From NCBI RefSeq assembly GCF_019430885.1, contig NZ_JAHYBZ010000009.1:248001-312000 (forward strand): a stretch of DNA of 64,000 nt, given 5' to 3'. Origin of the DNA: Roseomonas alba. GTDB lineage: Bacteria; Pseudomonadota; Alphaproteobacteria; Acetobacterales; Acetobacteraceae. Below, piece by piece: positions 34,499 through 42,937 of this stretch (positions within the stretch are counted from its first letter, which is position 1; every line of letters starts with the position of its first letter). Both the position numbers and the translations under genes were made by a program. Under the pieces are notes generated by a model that ran no database searches, was not told the origin of the DNA, and saw only the letters and a list, made by a program, of their open reading frames with translations.

Positions 34499-35332
34499 AT
34501 GTCGGGCACCATCGAACAGGCCTTCGTCAAGCAGTTCGAGGCCGAGGTCGCCGAGGCCTATCAGCGCCAGGGCAGCAAGCTGCGCCCCACCGTGCGCTCC
34601 AAGAGCGGCGTGAAGGGCGCGTCCACCATCTTCCCGCGCGTTGGCAAGGGCACGGCCGCGGCCAAGGCGCGCAACGGCGTCGTGCCGGTGATGAACCTGG
34701 AATACGCCAACGCCGAGTGCTTCCTGCAGGACTACTACGCCGGCGAGTGGATCGACCGCCTCGACGAGATCAAGACCGCGATCGACGAGCGCTCGGTGAT
34801 CGCCAATGCCGGCGCCTATGCGCTCGGCCGCAAGACCGATGAGCTGATCGTCGCCGCCCTCGACACCGCGACGGCCGAGGCGAGCGGCGTCGGCACGGGC
34901 CTTGCCGACACCGATGGCCTGACCAAGCAGAAGGTGCTGATGGCCTTCGAGATGTTGGGCGCGGCCGATGTGCCGGATGACGGCAACCGCTTCGCCGTGG
35001 TCGGCTGGAAGCAGTGGTCCGAGCTGCTGCAGATCGACGAGTTCGCGCGGGCCGACTATGTCGGCGACGATGCGCTGCCGTGGAAGGGCACGCAGGCGAA
35101 GCGCTGGCTCGGCGCGCTGTGGATGCCGCATTCTGGCCTGACCAAGGCGGGCGTGCTGCGCTACTGCTACTTCTACCATAAGACGGCGATTGGCCATGCG
35201 GTGGCTTCCGAAGTCGTCACCGACATCACCTGGCATGGCGATCGCGCCGCGCATTTCGTGAACAACATGATGTCGCAGGGTGCGGTGATGATCGATCCGA
35301 CCGGCGTCGTGCGCATGCGCGCCAAGGAGTGA
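34499..35332 (+). CDS. Major capsid protein
   Basis: The 277-residue protein starts at ATG 34499 with AAAGGGA upstream. It has the helical N-terminus (IEQAFVKQFEAEVAEAYQRQ), an extended-loop-like region (KLRPTVRSKSG), a spine-helix region (DEIKTAIDERSVIANAGAYALGRKTDELI) and a beta-rich C-terminal part (TAIGHAVASEVVTDITWHGD). This layout fits HK97-fold capsid proteins of podovirus-type prophages. Position after portal and scaffold and before tail tubular proteins supports it. It is followed by a large inverted R3 repeat with a T-run terminator, likely giving extra capsid transcript relative to tail genes. Confidence 0.9.
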   Translation: MSGTIEQAFVKQFEAEVAEAYQRQGSKLRPTVRSKSGVKGASTIFPRVGKGTAAAKARNGVVPVMNLEYANAECFLQDYYAGEWIDRLDEIKTAIDERSVIANAGAYALGRKTDELIVAALDTATAEASGVGTGLADTDGLTKQKVLMAFEMLGAADVPDDGNRFAVVGWKQWSELLQIDEFARADYVGDDALPWKGTQAKRWLGALWMPHSGLTKAGVLRYCYFYHKTAIGHAVASEVVTDITWHGDRAAHFVNNMMSQGAVMIDPTGVVRMRAKE

Positions 35333-35336
35333 TGAA

Positions 35337-35467
35337 GGTTGGGGGGAGATGAACTCCCCCCAAACCCCCCTCCTTTTTTTGGTCACCTGGAGACTGACCT
35401 CGGAGGTCAGTTCCCAAAAGACAGAAAACGGAGGGGGATTCGGGGGAGGTGTCCTCCCCCGACCTTT
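35337..35467. repeat. R3 elements in inverted pair (large palindrome, terminators)
   Basis: The gap between capsid and tail tubular A is a 130-bp imperfect palindrome centred near 35402 (ACTGACCT-CGG-AGGTCAGT, 35393-35411). Its left arm holds GGGGGGAG-ATGAA-CTCCCCCC (35341-35361), then CCTTTTTTT. The right arm holds CAGAAAACGGAGGGGG and GGGGGAGG-TGT-CCTCCCCC (35442-35460), followed by GACCTTTCTTTTC. The right arm is nearly identical to the sequence at 42578-42626 downstream of the terminase gene. Confidence 0.7.
35339..35380 (+). terminator. Rho-independent terminator after capsid gene
   Basis: TTGGGGGGAG pairs with CTCCCCCCAA (35339-35363, loop ATGAA). A seven-T run at 35374-35380 follows 10 nt later. 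It lies 6 nt after the capsid stop and probably limits read-through to the tail genes. Confidence 0.65.
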
Positions 35468-35501
35468 CTTTTCTTCCCGACAGTCCCAGGAGGATCACCC
35501 G

Positions 35502-36071
35502 ATGGCGCTCTCCGCCCTCGCGCTGTGCTCGCGTGCCCTGTTGAAGATCGGCGCGCAGCCTGTCGCCTCGCTCGAAGAAGGCACGGCCGAGGCCGAGGTG
35601 GCTGCCAACCTCTATCCCGGCATCCGCGATGCGCTGCTCTCGGCGCATCCCTGGTCCTTCGCGACCGCACAGGCCGCGCTGGCGCGCCTGGCTGCCACGC
35701 CGCGCGCGGATTTCACCCATGCCTTCCAGCTGCCCGCCGGGTTCCTGCGCGCCTTGTCCGCCGGCACGGCCGGGCGTGCGCGCGGCATCGTCTATCGCTT
35801 GCAGGAGGACCGGCTGTTCACCGATGCCGATGCGGTGGCGCTGACCTATGTCTTCCGGCCGGACGAGAGCGCGTTTCCGCCCTTCTTCGCCTCCGCGCTG
35901 GTGGCGCGCCTGGCGGCCGAGTTCTGCATCCCGCTGACCGAGAACGCCTCCCGCTCCGAGATGCTGTATCGCCTGGCCGAGGCCGAGCTGCGCGTCGCGC
36001 GTCAGGCTGACAGCCAGCAGGCGAGCGTTCGCGTGCTGGAAGCCTTCCCGCTGATCGATGTGCGGGGCTGA
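35502..36071 (+). CDS. Tail tubular protein A (T7 gp11-like adaptor)
   Basis: The 189-residue product starts at ATG 35502 behind AGGAGG. The N-terminal SALALCSRALLKIGAQPVASLEEGTAEAEVAAN, with its LYPGIRDALLSAHPWSFA continuation, is the classic gp11/adaptor signature of podoviruses. In the C-terminal part, FASALVARLAAEFCIPLT matches the helical bundle that docks under the portal. It forms the dodecameric adaptor ring between portal and nozzle. It is followed after 3 nt by tail tubular protein B, as in T7. Confidence 0.92.
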   Translation: MALSALALCSRALLKIGAQPVASLEEGTAEAEVAANLYPGIRDALLSAHPWSFATAQAALARLAATPRADFTHAFQLPAGFLRALSAGTAGRARGIVYRLQEDRLFTDADAVALTYVFRPDESAFPPFFASALVARLAAEFCIPLTENASRSEMLYRLAEAELRVARQADSQQASVRVLEAFPLIDVRG

Positions 36072-36074
36072 CCC

Positions 36075-37952
36075 ATGGCCGTCGTCAAGCGTGCCAAGAC
36101 GAACTTCACGGCCGGGGAGCTTGCGCCAGAGCTGCTCGGCCGTGGCGACATCAGCGCCTTCGAGAACGGTGCGCGGCGCCTGCGCAATGTCTTCATCCAG
36201 CCGACCGGCGGGCTGACGCGACGCGCCGGGCTGCGCCACGTCACGTCGCTGCCTGGACCGGCGCGGCTGATCCCCTTCGAGTTCAACACTGAGCAGACCT
36301 ACCTGGTCGTTCTGACGGACGGCGAGCTGCGCGTCTTCCAGGGCGATGCCGAGATCGCCGTGCTGGCCGGCCCGTGGAACACGGCGATGCTGCCGCAGAT
36401 CGGCTTCACCCAGAACGCCGACACGCTGCTGCTGGTGCATTCGGAGATGGTGCCCCAGCGCGTGACCCGTACCGCGTCCGGCTGGACCATCGCGGGCTGG
36501 AGCTTCGCCGTCACGCCGTTTCTGCGCTTCGTCGCCGGCGACGTGACGCTGACGCCGAGTGCGACGATGGGCAGCATCGTGGTCGATGCCAGCGCCGCGG
36601 TATTCAACGGCAACCATGGCGGGGCCTTCCTGCGCATCGGCGGCAAGCGGCTGATGATCACCTCTGTGAATTCCAGCACGCGCGTGATCGCCGATGTGCT
36701 CGACACGCTGTCCTCGACCGATGCGACCGTCGATTGGGACGAGCACGCCTTCAGCGGCGGGCGTGGCTGGCCGGTGACCTGCTGCTTCCATCAGGATCGC
36801 CTGGTGATCGGCGGATCCCGCGATGCGCCCAATCGGCTGTGGCTGTCGCGCACCGGCGACCTGTTCAACTTCGACATGGGCACAGGCCTGGACGACGAGG
36901 CGATCGAGTTCGGCCTGGTGTCGGACCAGGTGAATGCGATCCGCGGGCTGTTCTCGGGCCGGCATCTGCAGGTCTTCACCTCGGGCGCCGAATGGATGGT
37001 CAGCGGCGATCCGCTGACGCCGGGCAGCATTCAGTTGAACCGGCAGACGCGCGTGGGATCGCCGGTCGATCGCCTGGTGCCGCCTGTCGATGTGGACGGG
37101 TCGACGATCTTCGTCGCGCGCAGCGGGCGCAGCGTGCATGAGTTTGCCTATACAGACGTCAGCCAGGCCTATCAGGCGAACGACCTCGCGATCCTGGCGC
37201 GGCATCTGGTCGAGACGCCCGTCTCCATGGCCTATGACCAGGGATCGCGGCTGCTGCACATGGTCATGGCGGATGGTTCGCTCGGCACGCTGACGATCTA
37301 CCGCGCCGAGCAAGTGACCGCCTGGACGCGGCAGGAAACCCAGGGCGCCTTTCGCGCCGTGGCGGAATCCGAAGGCACGGTCTGGCTGGTCACCGACCGC
37401 GCCGGCGCCTTCGCGCTGGAACGCTTCGAGGACGGCCTCGCGCTGGATGCCGCGCTGACCGGCGCGGCGTCGAGCCCGCAGGATGAATGGCTCGGCCTCG
37501 GGCATCTCGAAGGCCGTGCGGTCGGCGTGCTGGCCGATGGCGCCCCGCGCGCGCCCGGGCTCGTCTCGGGCGGCAAGGTCACGCTGGATGAGCCGGCCTA
37601 TGCCGTGCAGATCGGCCTCGCCTTCAGCCACGAGATCGAGCCGCTGCCGCCTGACATCATCGCCGCCACCAGCGCCGCGACCGGGCCGCTGCGCCTGGTC
37701 GCCGCGACCTTCCGCCTGCTGGAGACCAAGGCGCTGGCCGTCGATCTCGGCCGTGGTGCGGAACCCGTGCCGTTCCGGCGGCTGGATGCCGCGCTGCTCG
37801 ATGCGGCACCGGCCTTCTTCACCGGCGACGTCACGCTGCGGGGCCTCGGCTGGCGGCGCGACCGGCTGAAGCCGCTGTGGCGCATCACAGGCGATGCGCC
37901 CCTGCCCATGACGCTGCTTTCCGTCACCACCGAGATCAGGATCACCGACTGA
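36075..37952 (+). CDS. Tail tubular protein B (T7 gp12-like nozzle)
   Basis: The 625-residue protein starts with AKTNFTAGELAPELLGRGDI and NGARRLRNVFIQPTGG, the characteristic start of podoviral nozzle proteins. It continues with beta-propeller-like repeats including CCFHQDRLVIGGSRDAPNRLWLS and GLFSGRHLQVFTSGAEWMV. It would form the hexameric nozzle at the tip of the short tail. It is shorter than T7 gp12 (794 residues) but similar to alphaproteobacterial prophage versions. The stop overlaps the next start by one base. Confidence 0.92.
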   Translation: MAVVKRAKTNFTAGELAPELLGRGDISAFENGARRLRNVFIQPTGGLTRRAGLRHVTSLPGPARLIPFEFNTEQTYLVVLTDGELRVFQGDAEIAVLAGPWNTAMLPQIGFTQNADTLLLVHSEMVPQRVTRTASGWTIAGWSFAVTPFLRFVAGDVTLTPSATMGSIVVDASAAVFNGNHGGAFLRIGGKRLMITSVNSSTRVIADVLDTLSSTDATVDWDEHAFSGGRGWPVTCCFHQDRLVIGGSRDAPNRLWLSRTGDLFNFDMGTGLDDEAIEFGLVSDQVNAIRGLFSGRHLQVFTSGAEWMVSGDPLTPGSIQLNRQTRVGSPVDRLVPPVDVDGSTIFVARSGRSVHEFAYTDVSQAYQANDLAILARHLVETPVSMAYDQGSRLLHMVMADGSLGTLTIYRAEQVTAWTRQETQGAFRAVAESEGTVWLVTDRAGAFALERFEDGLALDAALTGAASSPQDEWLGLGHLEGRAVGVLADGAPRAPGLVSGGKVTLDEPAYAVQIGLAFSHEIEPLPPDIIAATSAATGPLRLVAATFRLLETKALAVDLGRGAEPVPFRRLDAALLDAAPAFFTGDVTLRGLGWRRDRLKPLWRITGDAPLPMTLLSVTTEIRITD

Positions 37953-38392
37953 TGGCCCAGCTCGCTACCATCGCCTCGCTGTCCGGCACCGGCCTCGCCG
38001 TCTACGGCCAGGTCCGCCAGGGCCAGCAGCAGAAGGCGACGAACAACGCCCAGGCCGAGAACCTGCGCCAGCAGCAGGTCGCCCAGCAGGAACAGGCCAC
38101 GGCGCAGGCCGCGGCCAATGACCGCGACCGGCAGGACAAGCTGGCGCGCACCATCGCCTCGGCGCGCGCCCGCGCGGCGGCGAGCGGTGTTTCGCCCGAT
38201 GAGGGCTCCGCCGCCGCGTTGACCACCGGCCTGCGCGCCGATGCGGCGAAGGACGCGGCGGCTGATGTCGCGACGATGAGCGCGCGGCTCGCTGCCGGAC
38301 GGCGGTCGCTGCTCGCCGCCGATGGCAGCTTCAACAGCTATCTGCGTGCCGGACAGACGCTCGGCGGCGCGGTGCGCAACCTGCTCGCCTAA
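37952..38392 (+). CDS. Internal virion-like protein (T7 gp14-position)
   Basis: The 146-residue, highly helical, Ala/Gln-rich protein starts at ATG 37952 overlapping the preceding TGA. It has an N-terminal hydrophobic stretch (LATIASLSGTGLAVYGQV), then a long coiled coil (QQQKATNNAQAENLRQQQ, QEQATAQAAANDRDRQDKL). A Gly/Ser-containing segment RARAAASGVSPDEGSAAAL and a C-terminal DGSFNSYLRAGQTLGGA complete it. These features and the position fit gp14-like internal virion/ejection proteins. The larger gp15 and gp16 counterparts are absent, which is unusual for a complete T7-like ejection apparatus. Confidence 0.75.
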   Translation: MAQLATIASLSGTGLAVYGQVRQGQQQKATNNAQAENLRQQQVAQQEQATAQAAANDRDRQDKLARTIASARARAAASGVSPDEGSAAALTTGLRADAAKDAAADVATMSARLAAGRRSLLAADGSFNSYLRAGQTLGGAVRNLLA

Positions 38393-38425
38393 GCCGCCCC
38401 ACCCCCTGGACATCGAGGACCACCC

Positions 38426-40705
38426 ATGGCCGAACACATCACGATCGGCGATGTCGCGCCGCGCGTGCAGTATGTCGCGGACGGCGTGCTGGCCGACTTC
38501 ACCTATCCCTTCCCGATCTTTGCGGAGGAGGATCTCGAGATCCGCGTCGATGGCACGGTGCTGGCGGGTGGGACGACCATCGCGGGCGCCGGATCGTCCG
38601 ACGGTGGCGTCGTCACCTTCGCCGAACCGCCTGCCGCGGGCAGCGAGATCACGCTACGCCGCCGGCTGAAGATCGCCCGCGCGACGGATTTCCAGGACAA
38701 CGGCATCCTGCGTGCGCGCAACCTGAATGACGAGCTCGACTACCAGGTCGCGGCGATCCAGCAGGTGGCCGACGATGTCGCCGGCACTGTGCACCTGCCG
38801 CCGACCGAGGCAGGCAATCTGGTGCTGCCCGCCCGCAGCGCGCGCGCGAACCGCGTGCTCGGTTTCGATGGGTCGGGCGGGATCGCCCTATTCGATCGCG
38901 ATACCGGCAAGCTCGGCGTGCCGTTTCCGGGCGGCGTGCCGCGCAGCGTGGAGGATAAGCTTGGCGAGCGCCTGACCGCGCGCGACTTCGGCGCGACGGG
39001 CGACGGCGTGACCGATGACGGGCCGGCGCTCGCGGCTGCGATGGCGGCCGCGGCGGCGTCGGGTCATGTGTTGGAGATCGGCGAGGGCACCTTCCGCACG
39101 ACGCAGCCGCTGGTGCTGGGCGGCGGTGCGGCGGGGCTCGTGATGCTGGGCTCCATTCTTTATGCCGGACCGGATGGGCAGGCCGCGCTGACGCTCGGCG
39201 ACGGCGCCGCCGTGCGCAATGCCGCCAAGCGCTACGTAGGGCTGCGGGTGATCCGCGCCACAATCTCGGACTGGATGAATGAGGCCGATATCGGCCTTGT
39301 GATGCGCAACCTCGATGCCTCGCTGGTCGAGATCCGGCAGATCGAAGGCTTCACCATCGGCATCCGCACCCAGGGCGTGGAGCGCGGCTTCGAGGATACG
39401 ACGCTCATCCTCGGGCGCATCGTGAACAACAAGATCGGTCTCGACGTGCGGACCGAGACGGCGGCGGCCTGGAATACCTCCGTGCGATACTATGGCGGGC
39501 ACTTCGCCATCGGCAGTTCGGTACATACCGACAAGGATCGCTTCGGCGTGCGTATCTCCGCCGCGCCGGGCGCCTATGTCGCGCACAACCGGCATCTGTT
39601 CGATGGGCCGGGCTTCGAACTCCAGGCCAGGGACAAGCCGATCACCGGCATTCCCTTCCTCGTCGAGGTGAACAGCCGGTCGGTCTGGGCACGGGCGATC
39701 CGCATGGAAGGCTGCAGCCCCTTCGTTGCGCGGCACACTGGCGGCGCGCAGGACCATGTCTATGAGGTCGCCTGGGCGAGCCAAGCCTATCTGATCGACG
39801 TGGACTACACGCCGAGCGCGACGCGCACCGGCGCCGTCGTGCGCGCCTTCCACCAGGCAGCGGCGTTCCGCGAGGCAACGCGGGAGGTCGGCAACGTGCC
39901 GAACCTCCGCGCGGCGCGCATCCGCTGGTCGAACACGGAATGGGGTTTCGAGAAACTCGCCTGCCTGTCCTCCAACGTCTCGGGGTCGCCCTCGACGCTG
40001 TCGGACTTCGCCTTCGCGGCACTGGATTCCTATGGCTTCACGGAGACCGGCGCGGTGCTGACGGGCGGGCGTGGGCTCGGCTTCGTGGTCGATGCGCGGC
40101 GCTGCCGAGACTTCGCGCTGGCCGTCGACGCGGATCTCCCGCGGCTTGCGGTGATGTGCTTCGACGCGAACCGCAATCTGCTGAGCGACAGCGGCACGCC
40201 GCTGGTGCGGGCCTCGGGCCAGTCGCTGGTGTGGAACGCGGCGGCGCGCTGGTACCAGGGCTCGGCCGACATGGCGGACGATACGCTGACGCGCCCGCAG
40301 GTCGTGCATCTGGAACCGCAGGTGGCCTACGCCATCATCGGGCTGGCGCGCATCGGCACGGATTACGAGGTGCGCGCCATGCGGCTCGGCTGCGATCCGT
40401 TGTTCACGCCGCCGCTGCTGTACGGCCAGCCCAGCCTGCCGCATGGCGCGCGGGAGCTGGTGGCGGAAGCGGCATGGGACCCGGCCTCGATCGCGGCGGG
40501 CGCCTCGGCGCAGACCAATGTGACGGTGCCTGGCGCGCGGCCGGGCGACTTCGCCTCGGCGGCCTTCTCGGTGGCGACGTCGGGCGTGGTGTTCCTGGCA
40601 CAGGTGGGTGCGACCGATGTCGTGACCGTCACCGCCTGGAACCGCAGCGGCGCGGCCATCGACCTCAATCCCGGCACGGTGCGCGCGCGCGTGGTGAAGG
40701 CGTGA
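38426..40705 (+). CDS. Tail spike/fibre: T7 fibre N-terminal domain fused to pectate-lyase-like beta-helix
   Basis: The 759-residue protein has an N-terminal particle-binding domain (about 1-150) of the T7 tail-fibre type (VQYVADGVLADFTYPFPIF, ARNLNDELDYQVAAIQQVAD). A right-handed beta-helix starts with the pectate-lyase_3 signature DFGATGDGVTDDGPAL (about 190), and the C-terminal part is beta-rich and Ala-rich. This is the usual plan of depolymerase tail spikes that bind and cut surface polysaccharide. A GAGGA box precedes the start. The next gene overlaps its stop (GTGA). Receptor specificity cannot be predicted. Confidence 0.9.
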   Translation: MAEHITIGDVAPRVQYVADGVLADFTYPFPIFAEEDLEIRVDGTVLAGGTTIAGAGSSDGGVVTFAEPPAAGSEITLRRRLKIARATDFQDNGILRARNLNDELDYQVAAIQQVADDVAGTVHLPPTEAGNLVLPARSARANRVLGFDGSGGIALFDRDTGKLGVPFPGGVPRSVEDKLGERLTARDFGATGDGVTDDGPALAAAMAAAAASGHVLEIGEGTFRTTQPLVLGGGAAGLVMLGSILYAGPDGQAALTLGDGAAVRNAAKRYVGLRVIRATISDWMNEADIGLVMRNLDASLVEIRQIEGFTIGIRTQGVERGFEDTTLILGRIVNNKIGLDVRTETAAAWNTSVRYYGGHFAIGSSVHTDKDRFGVRISAAPGAYVAHNRHLFDGPGFELQARDKPITGIPFLVEVNSRSVWARAIRMEGCSPFVARHTGGAQDHVYEVAWASQAYLIDVDYTPSATRTGAVVRAFHQAAAFREATREVGNVPNLRAARIRWSNTEWGFEKLACLSSNVSGSPSTLSDFAFAALDSYGFTETGAVLTGGRGLGFVVDARRCRDFALAVDADLPRLAVMCFDANRNLLSDSGTPLVRASGQSLVWNAAARWYQGSADMADDTLTRPQVVHLEPQVAYAIIGLARIGTDYEVRAMRLGCDPLFTPPLLYGQPSLPHGARELVAEAAWDPASIAAGASAQTNVTVPGARPGDFASAAFSVATSGVVFLAQVGATDVVTVTAWNRSGAAIDLNPGTVRARVVKA

Positions 40706-41016
40706 CCGGCCGCCGCGAGGCCGTCCCGCGCGGGCCGGATCTGCGCGCGGCGATGGATGTGGTGGCGGAGGAGTATTTCCGCTTCCTGCATGGCGGGCCG
40801 GAGCCCGGCACCGGCGACGACACCAAGGCCTTCGCCGCGCATCACGCCGCGTGCCGCGCCGCGCTCGCGCATCTCGAGCATCTGCTCAAGCTCGCCCGCG
40901 CCATGGGCGAGCCTGACAGCGGCATCGAGGAGGCGACGACCTTCCTGATCGAGGCGCGCCAGGCACTCGCAGCATTCGAGGAGGAGGATCTGCATGGCGA
41001 GGAGGAGCAGTGCTGA
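40702..41016 (+). CDS. Small helical protein, candidate small terminase subunit
   Basis: The 104-residue product is read from GTG 40702 overlapping the spike stop (GTGA). It is helical and acidic at the C-terminus, with DLRAAMDVVAEEYFRFLHGG, HHAACRAALAHLEHLLKLAR and TFLIEARQALAAFEEEDL. Its position between fibre and large terminase matches T7 gp18 (small terminase), and its size is right, but no HTH motif is evident, so the assignment rests on synteny. The large terminase start overlaps its end by 23 nt. Confidence 0.6.
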   Translation: MTGRREAVPRGPDLRAAMDVVAEEYFRFLHGGPEPGTGDDTKAFAAHHAACRAALAHLEHLLKLARAMGEPDSGIEEATTFLIEARQALAAFEEEDLHGEEEQC

Positions 41017-42436
41017 TGCGGGCTTCCTCGAATTCGTCTGGGTCTGGAACCGGCGGTTGCACAACGACACGCCGTCGGTGCACCGCCGGATCGCACGGTG
41101 GCTGGAAGGGCGTGAGACGGCAGGCGAACGCCGCCTGCTGCTGATGGCCTTCCGCGGCTGCGGCAAGTCGACGCTGATCGGGCTGTGGTGCGCCTGGCAG
41201 CTCGCGCGGCGGCCGCAGACGCGCATCCTGGTGCTGGCGGCGGATGCCTCGCTGGCGGTGAAGATGGTTGCTTCCGTCCGGCGCATCATCGAACGGCATC
41301 CGCTGTGCCGGCACCTGGTGCCGGCGGCGGCGGAGGCCTGGGCGTCGGATCGCTTCACCGTCGCGCGCGATGGCGCGCTGCGCGATCCGTCGATGATGGC
41401 GCAGGGCATCGGTGGCAATGTCACCGGCAGCCGCGCGGAGATCATCATCTGCGACGATGTCGAGGTCGCCGGCAATTGCGACACGCCGGGCAAGCGCGCG
41501 GAGCTGCGCGAGCGGCTGGCGGAGGCGGAGTTCATCCTGGTGCCCGACGGCACGATCCTGTTCGTCGGCACGCCGCATTGCGAGGACAGCCTCTATCGCC
41601 ATCCCAAGGAGGAGGGGGCCTTCCTGCGCGGGTATCGCCGGCTGGCGGTGCCGGTGATGAGTGCGGTAGGGGCCTCCGCCTGGCCGGAGCGCTTCTCGCG
41701 CGAGGCGGTGGCGGCGCTGCGCGATCGTGTGGGGCCGTTGCAGTTCCAGCGGCAGATGATGCTGCAGCCGGTAGCGTCGTCCGCCGTGCGGCTCGATCCC
41801 GCGGCGATCGTGCGATACGGCGAGGACCCGGATTACCGCGAGGCGCAGGGCAGGGGCGTGCTCACGCTGCTTGGCCGGCGAATGGTGTCCGGCGGCGCCT
41901 TCTGGGACCCGGCCTATGGGCGGCCGGGTGCGGGCGACGCTTCGGTGTTGGCCTGCACCTATGCCGATGGGGAAGGGCACCATTTTCTGCATCGGCTTAC
42001 CTATCTGACGCATGACCCGGACGCGGCCGACGACCCGGCGACGCAGCAATGCCGCGCCGTGGCGGCGGTGCTGAGAGAGACGCTGCTGCCGGTGGTGCGG
42101 GTCGAGACCAATGGCCTCGGCCGCTTCCTGCCCGCCCTGTTGCGGCGGGAGCTGGCGCGGGCGGGTGTCGCCTGTCGCGTGGTGGAACATGCCAGCACGC
42201 GGGCCAAGGCGGATCGCATCCTGGCGGCGCTGGAGCCGTCGCTCGCCGCGCGTCGCTTGCACGCGCATGAGAGCGTCTTCCGCACCTCGTTTCCGGGCGA
42301 GATGTCGGAATGGCGCCCTGATGCCGTGGGTGCGCGCGATGATGCGCTGGACGCCGTGGCCGGCTGCCTCCTGGCCGAGCCCGTGCGTCTGGTCCGCGCT
42401 TCGGCTGCGGCGCGCGCCCCTGACTGGCGTGCCTAG
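40994..42436 (+). CDS. Terminase large subunit (T7 gp19-like)
   Basis: The 480-residue packaging motor starts at ATG 40994 with GAGGAGG upstream. Walker A is MAFRGCGKST (residues 51-60), Walker B is EIIICDDVE (about 150) and the coupling segment is ILFVGTPHCEDSLYR. The C-terminal nuclease part contains FWDPAYGRPGAGDAS, VRVETNGLGRF and the conserved DDALDAVAG acidic end. The domain order ATPase then RNase H-like nuclease is complete. The stop codon TAG (42434-42436) lies within the end of repeat R4. Confidence 0.93.
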   Translation: MARRSSADAGFLEFVWVWNRRLHNDTPSVHRRIARWLEGRETAGERRLLLMAFRGCGKSTLIGLWCAWQLARRPQTRILVLAADASLAVKMVASVRRIIERHPLCRHLVPAAAEAWASDRFTVARDGALRDPSMMAQGIGGNVTGSRAEIIICDDVEVAGNCDTPGKRAELRERLAEAEFILVPDGTILFVGTPHCEDSLYRHPKEEGAFLRGYRRLAVPVMSAVGASAWPERFSREAVAALRDRVGPLQFQRQMMLQPVASSAVRLDPAAIVRYGEDPDYREAQGRGVLTLLGRRMVSGGAFWDPAYGRPGAGDASVLACTYADGEGHHFLHRLTYLTHDPDAADDPATQQCRAVAAVLRETLLPVVRVETNGLGRFLPALLRRELARAGVACRVVEHASTRAKADRILAALEPSLAARRLHAHESVFRTSFPGEMSEWRPDAVGARDDALDAVAGCLLAEPVRLVRASAAARAPDWRA

Positions 42437-42540
42437 AGCATTTCCGGTGAACTTGCGTTCACCTCCAAAGCTCTAGGTATCTGTTTTTGCGAGCATCTTC
42501 ACCTGTCCGGATGAGTTCATCCGGCCAGGATCTGCTCTAG
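42433..42540. repeat. R4 MITE-like palindromic element with CTAGAGCA/TGCTCTAG ends
   Basis: This 108-bp element has perfect 8-bp terminal inverted repeats CTAGAGCA (42433-42440) and TGCTCTAG (42533-42540). It also contains two internal hairpins, GGTGAAC-TTGC-GTTCACC (42446-42463) and CCGGATGA-GT-TCATCCGG (42507-42524). The terminase stop codon is formed by the left end. The ends resemble those of R2 (CTAGAGCGTGAT on the other strand of copy a), so they may be one superfamily. Confidence 0.65.
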
Positions 42541-42577
42541 ATGGGCCGTCCTGTCGCGTCGGCGCCGTCTTGCTGAC

Positions 42578-42626
42578 AGGCAGAAAAAGGAGGGGGTGCG
42601 GGGGAGTTCTCTCCCCCGCCCTTTGT
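42578..42626. terminator. R3 hairpin between terminase and the minus-strand small gene
   Basis: CGGGGGAG-TTCT-CTCCCCCG (42599-42618) lies in a segment almost identical to 35421-35467, with shared CAGAAAA-GGAGGGGG and CCCGCCCTTTG-TTTC flanks. It sits between two convergent genes and can terminate both. Confidence 0.6.
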
Positions 42627-42627
42627 T

Positions 42628-42849
42628 TCAGGCTGCCCGCTTCTTGAGGATCTCGCTCGCATGCCGTTCGCGGCCTGCGTCGGTGATCTCGAACCGCCCA
42701 TCCGCGCGGGTCTGGGCCAGTCCCATGCCCGTCAGGCGCAGCAGGCAGGGCCCGTCCTTGAGACCGGGCGGGCGGCCGTGCGGCCCCACCAGCGTCAGCC
42801 GGTGCAGGGCCGAGCGGCAGCAGGTCTCGAGATAGGGCTCGTTCCACAT
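42628..42849 (-). CDS. Small winged-helix-like protein, unknown
   Basis: The 73-residue product is encoded on the strand opposite to the rest of the island and starts at ATG 42849. The sequence resembles a short winged-helix/MarR-like unit: LLRLTGMGLAQTRADGRFEI followed by TDAGRERHASEILKK, a pattern seen in small transcription regulators. It lies between the terminase and lysis genes, facing the terminase. A regulatory role for late or lysis genes is inference. Confidence 0.6.
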   Translation of the reverse strand: MWNEPYLETCCRSALHRLTLVGPHGRPPGLKDGPCLLRLTGMGLAQTRADGRFEITDAGRERHASEILKKRAA

Positions 42850-42937
42850 GTGACGGCGTCGGGTCCCCTGGGGTGCTCCCTCAAGGGTGGGCCGGCGCCG
42901 CTTTCCCTTCAAGGTTCCAGCAAAAGGCAGGCGAAGA

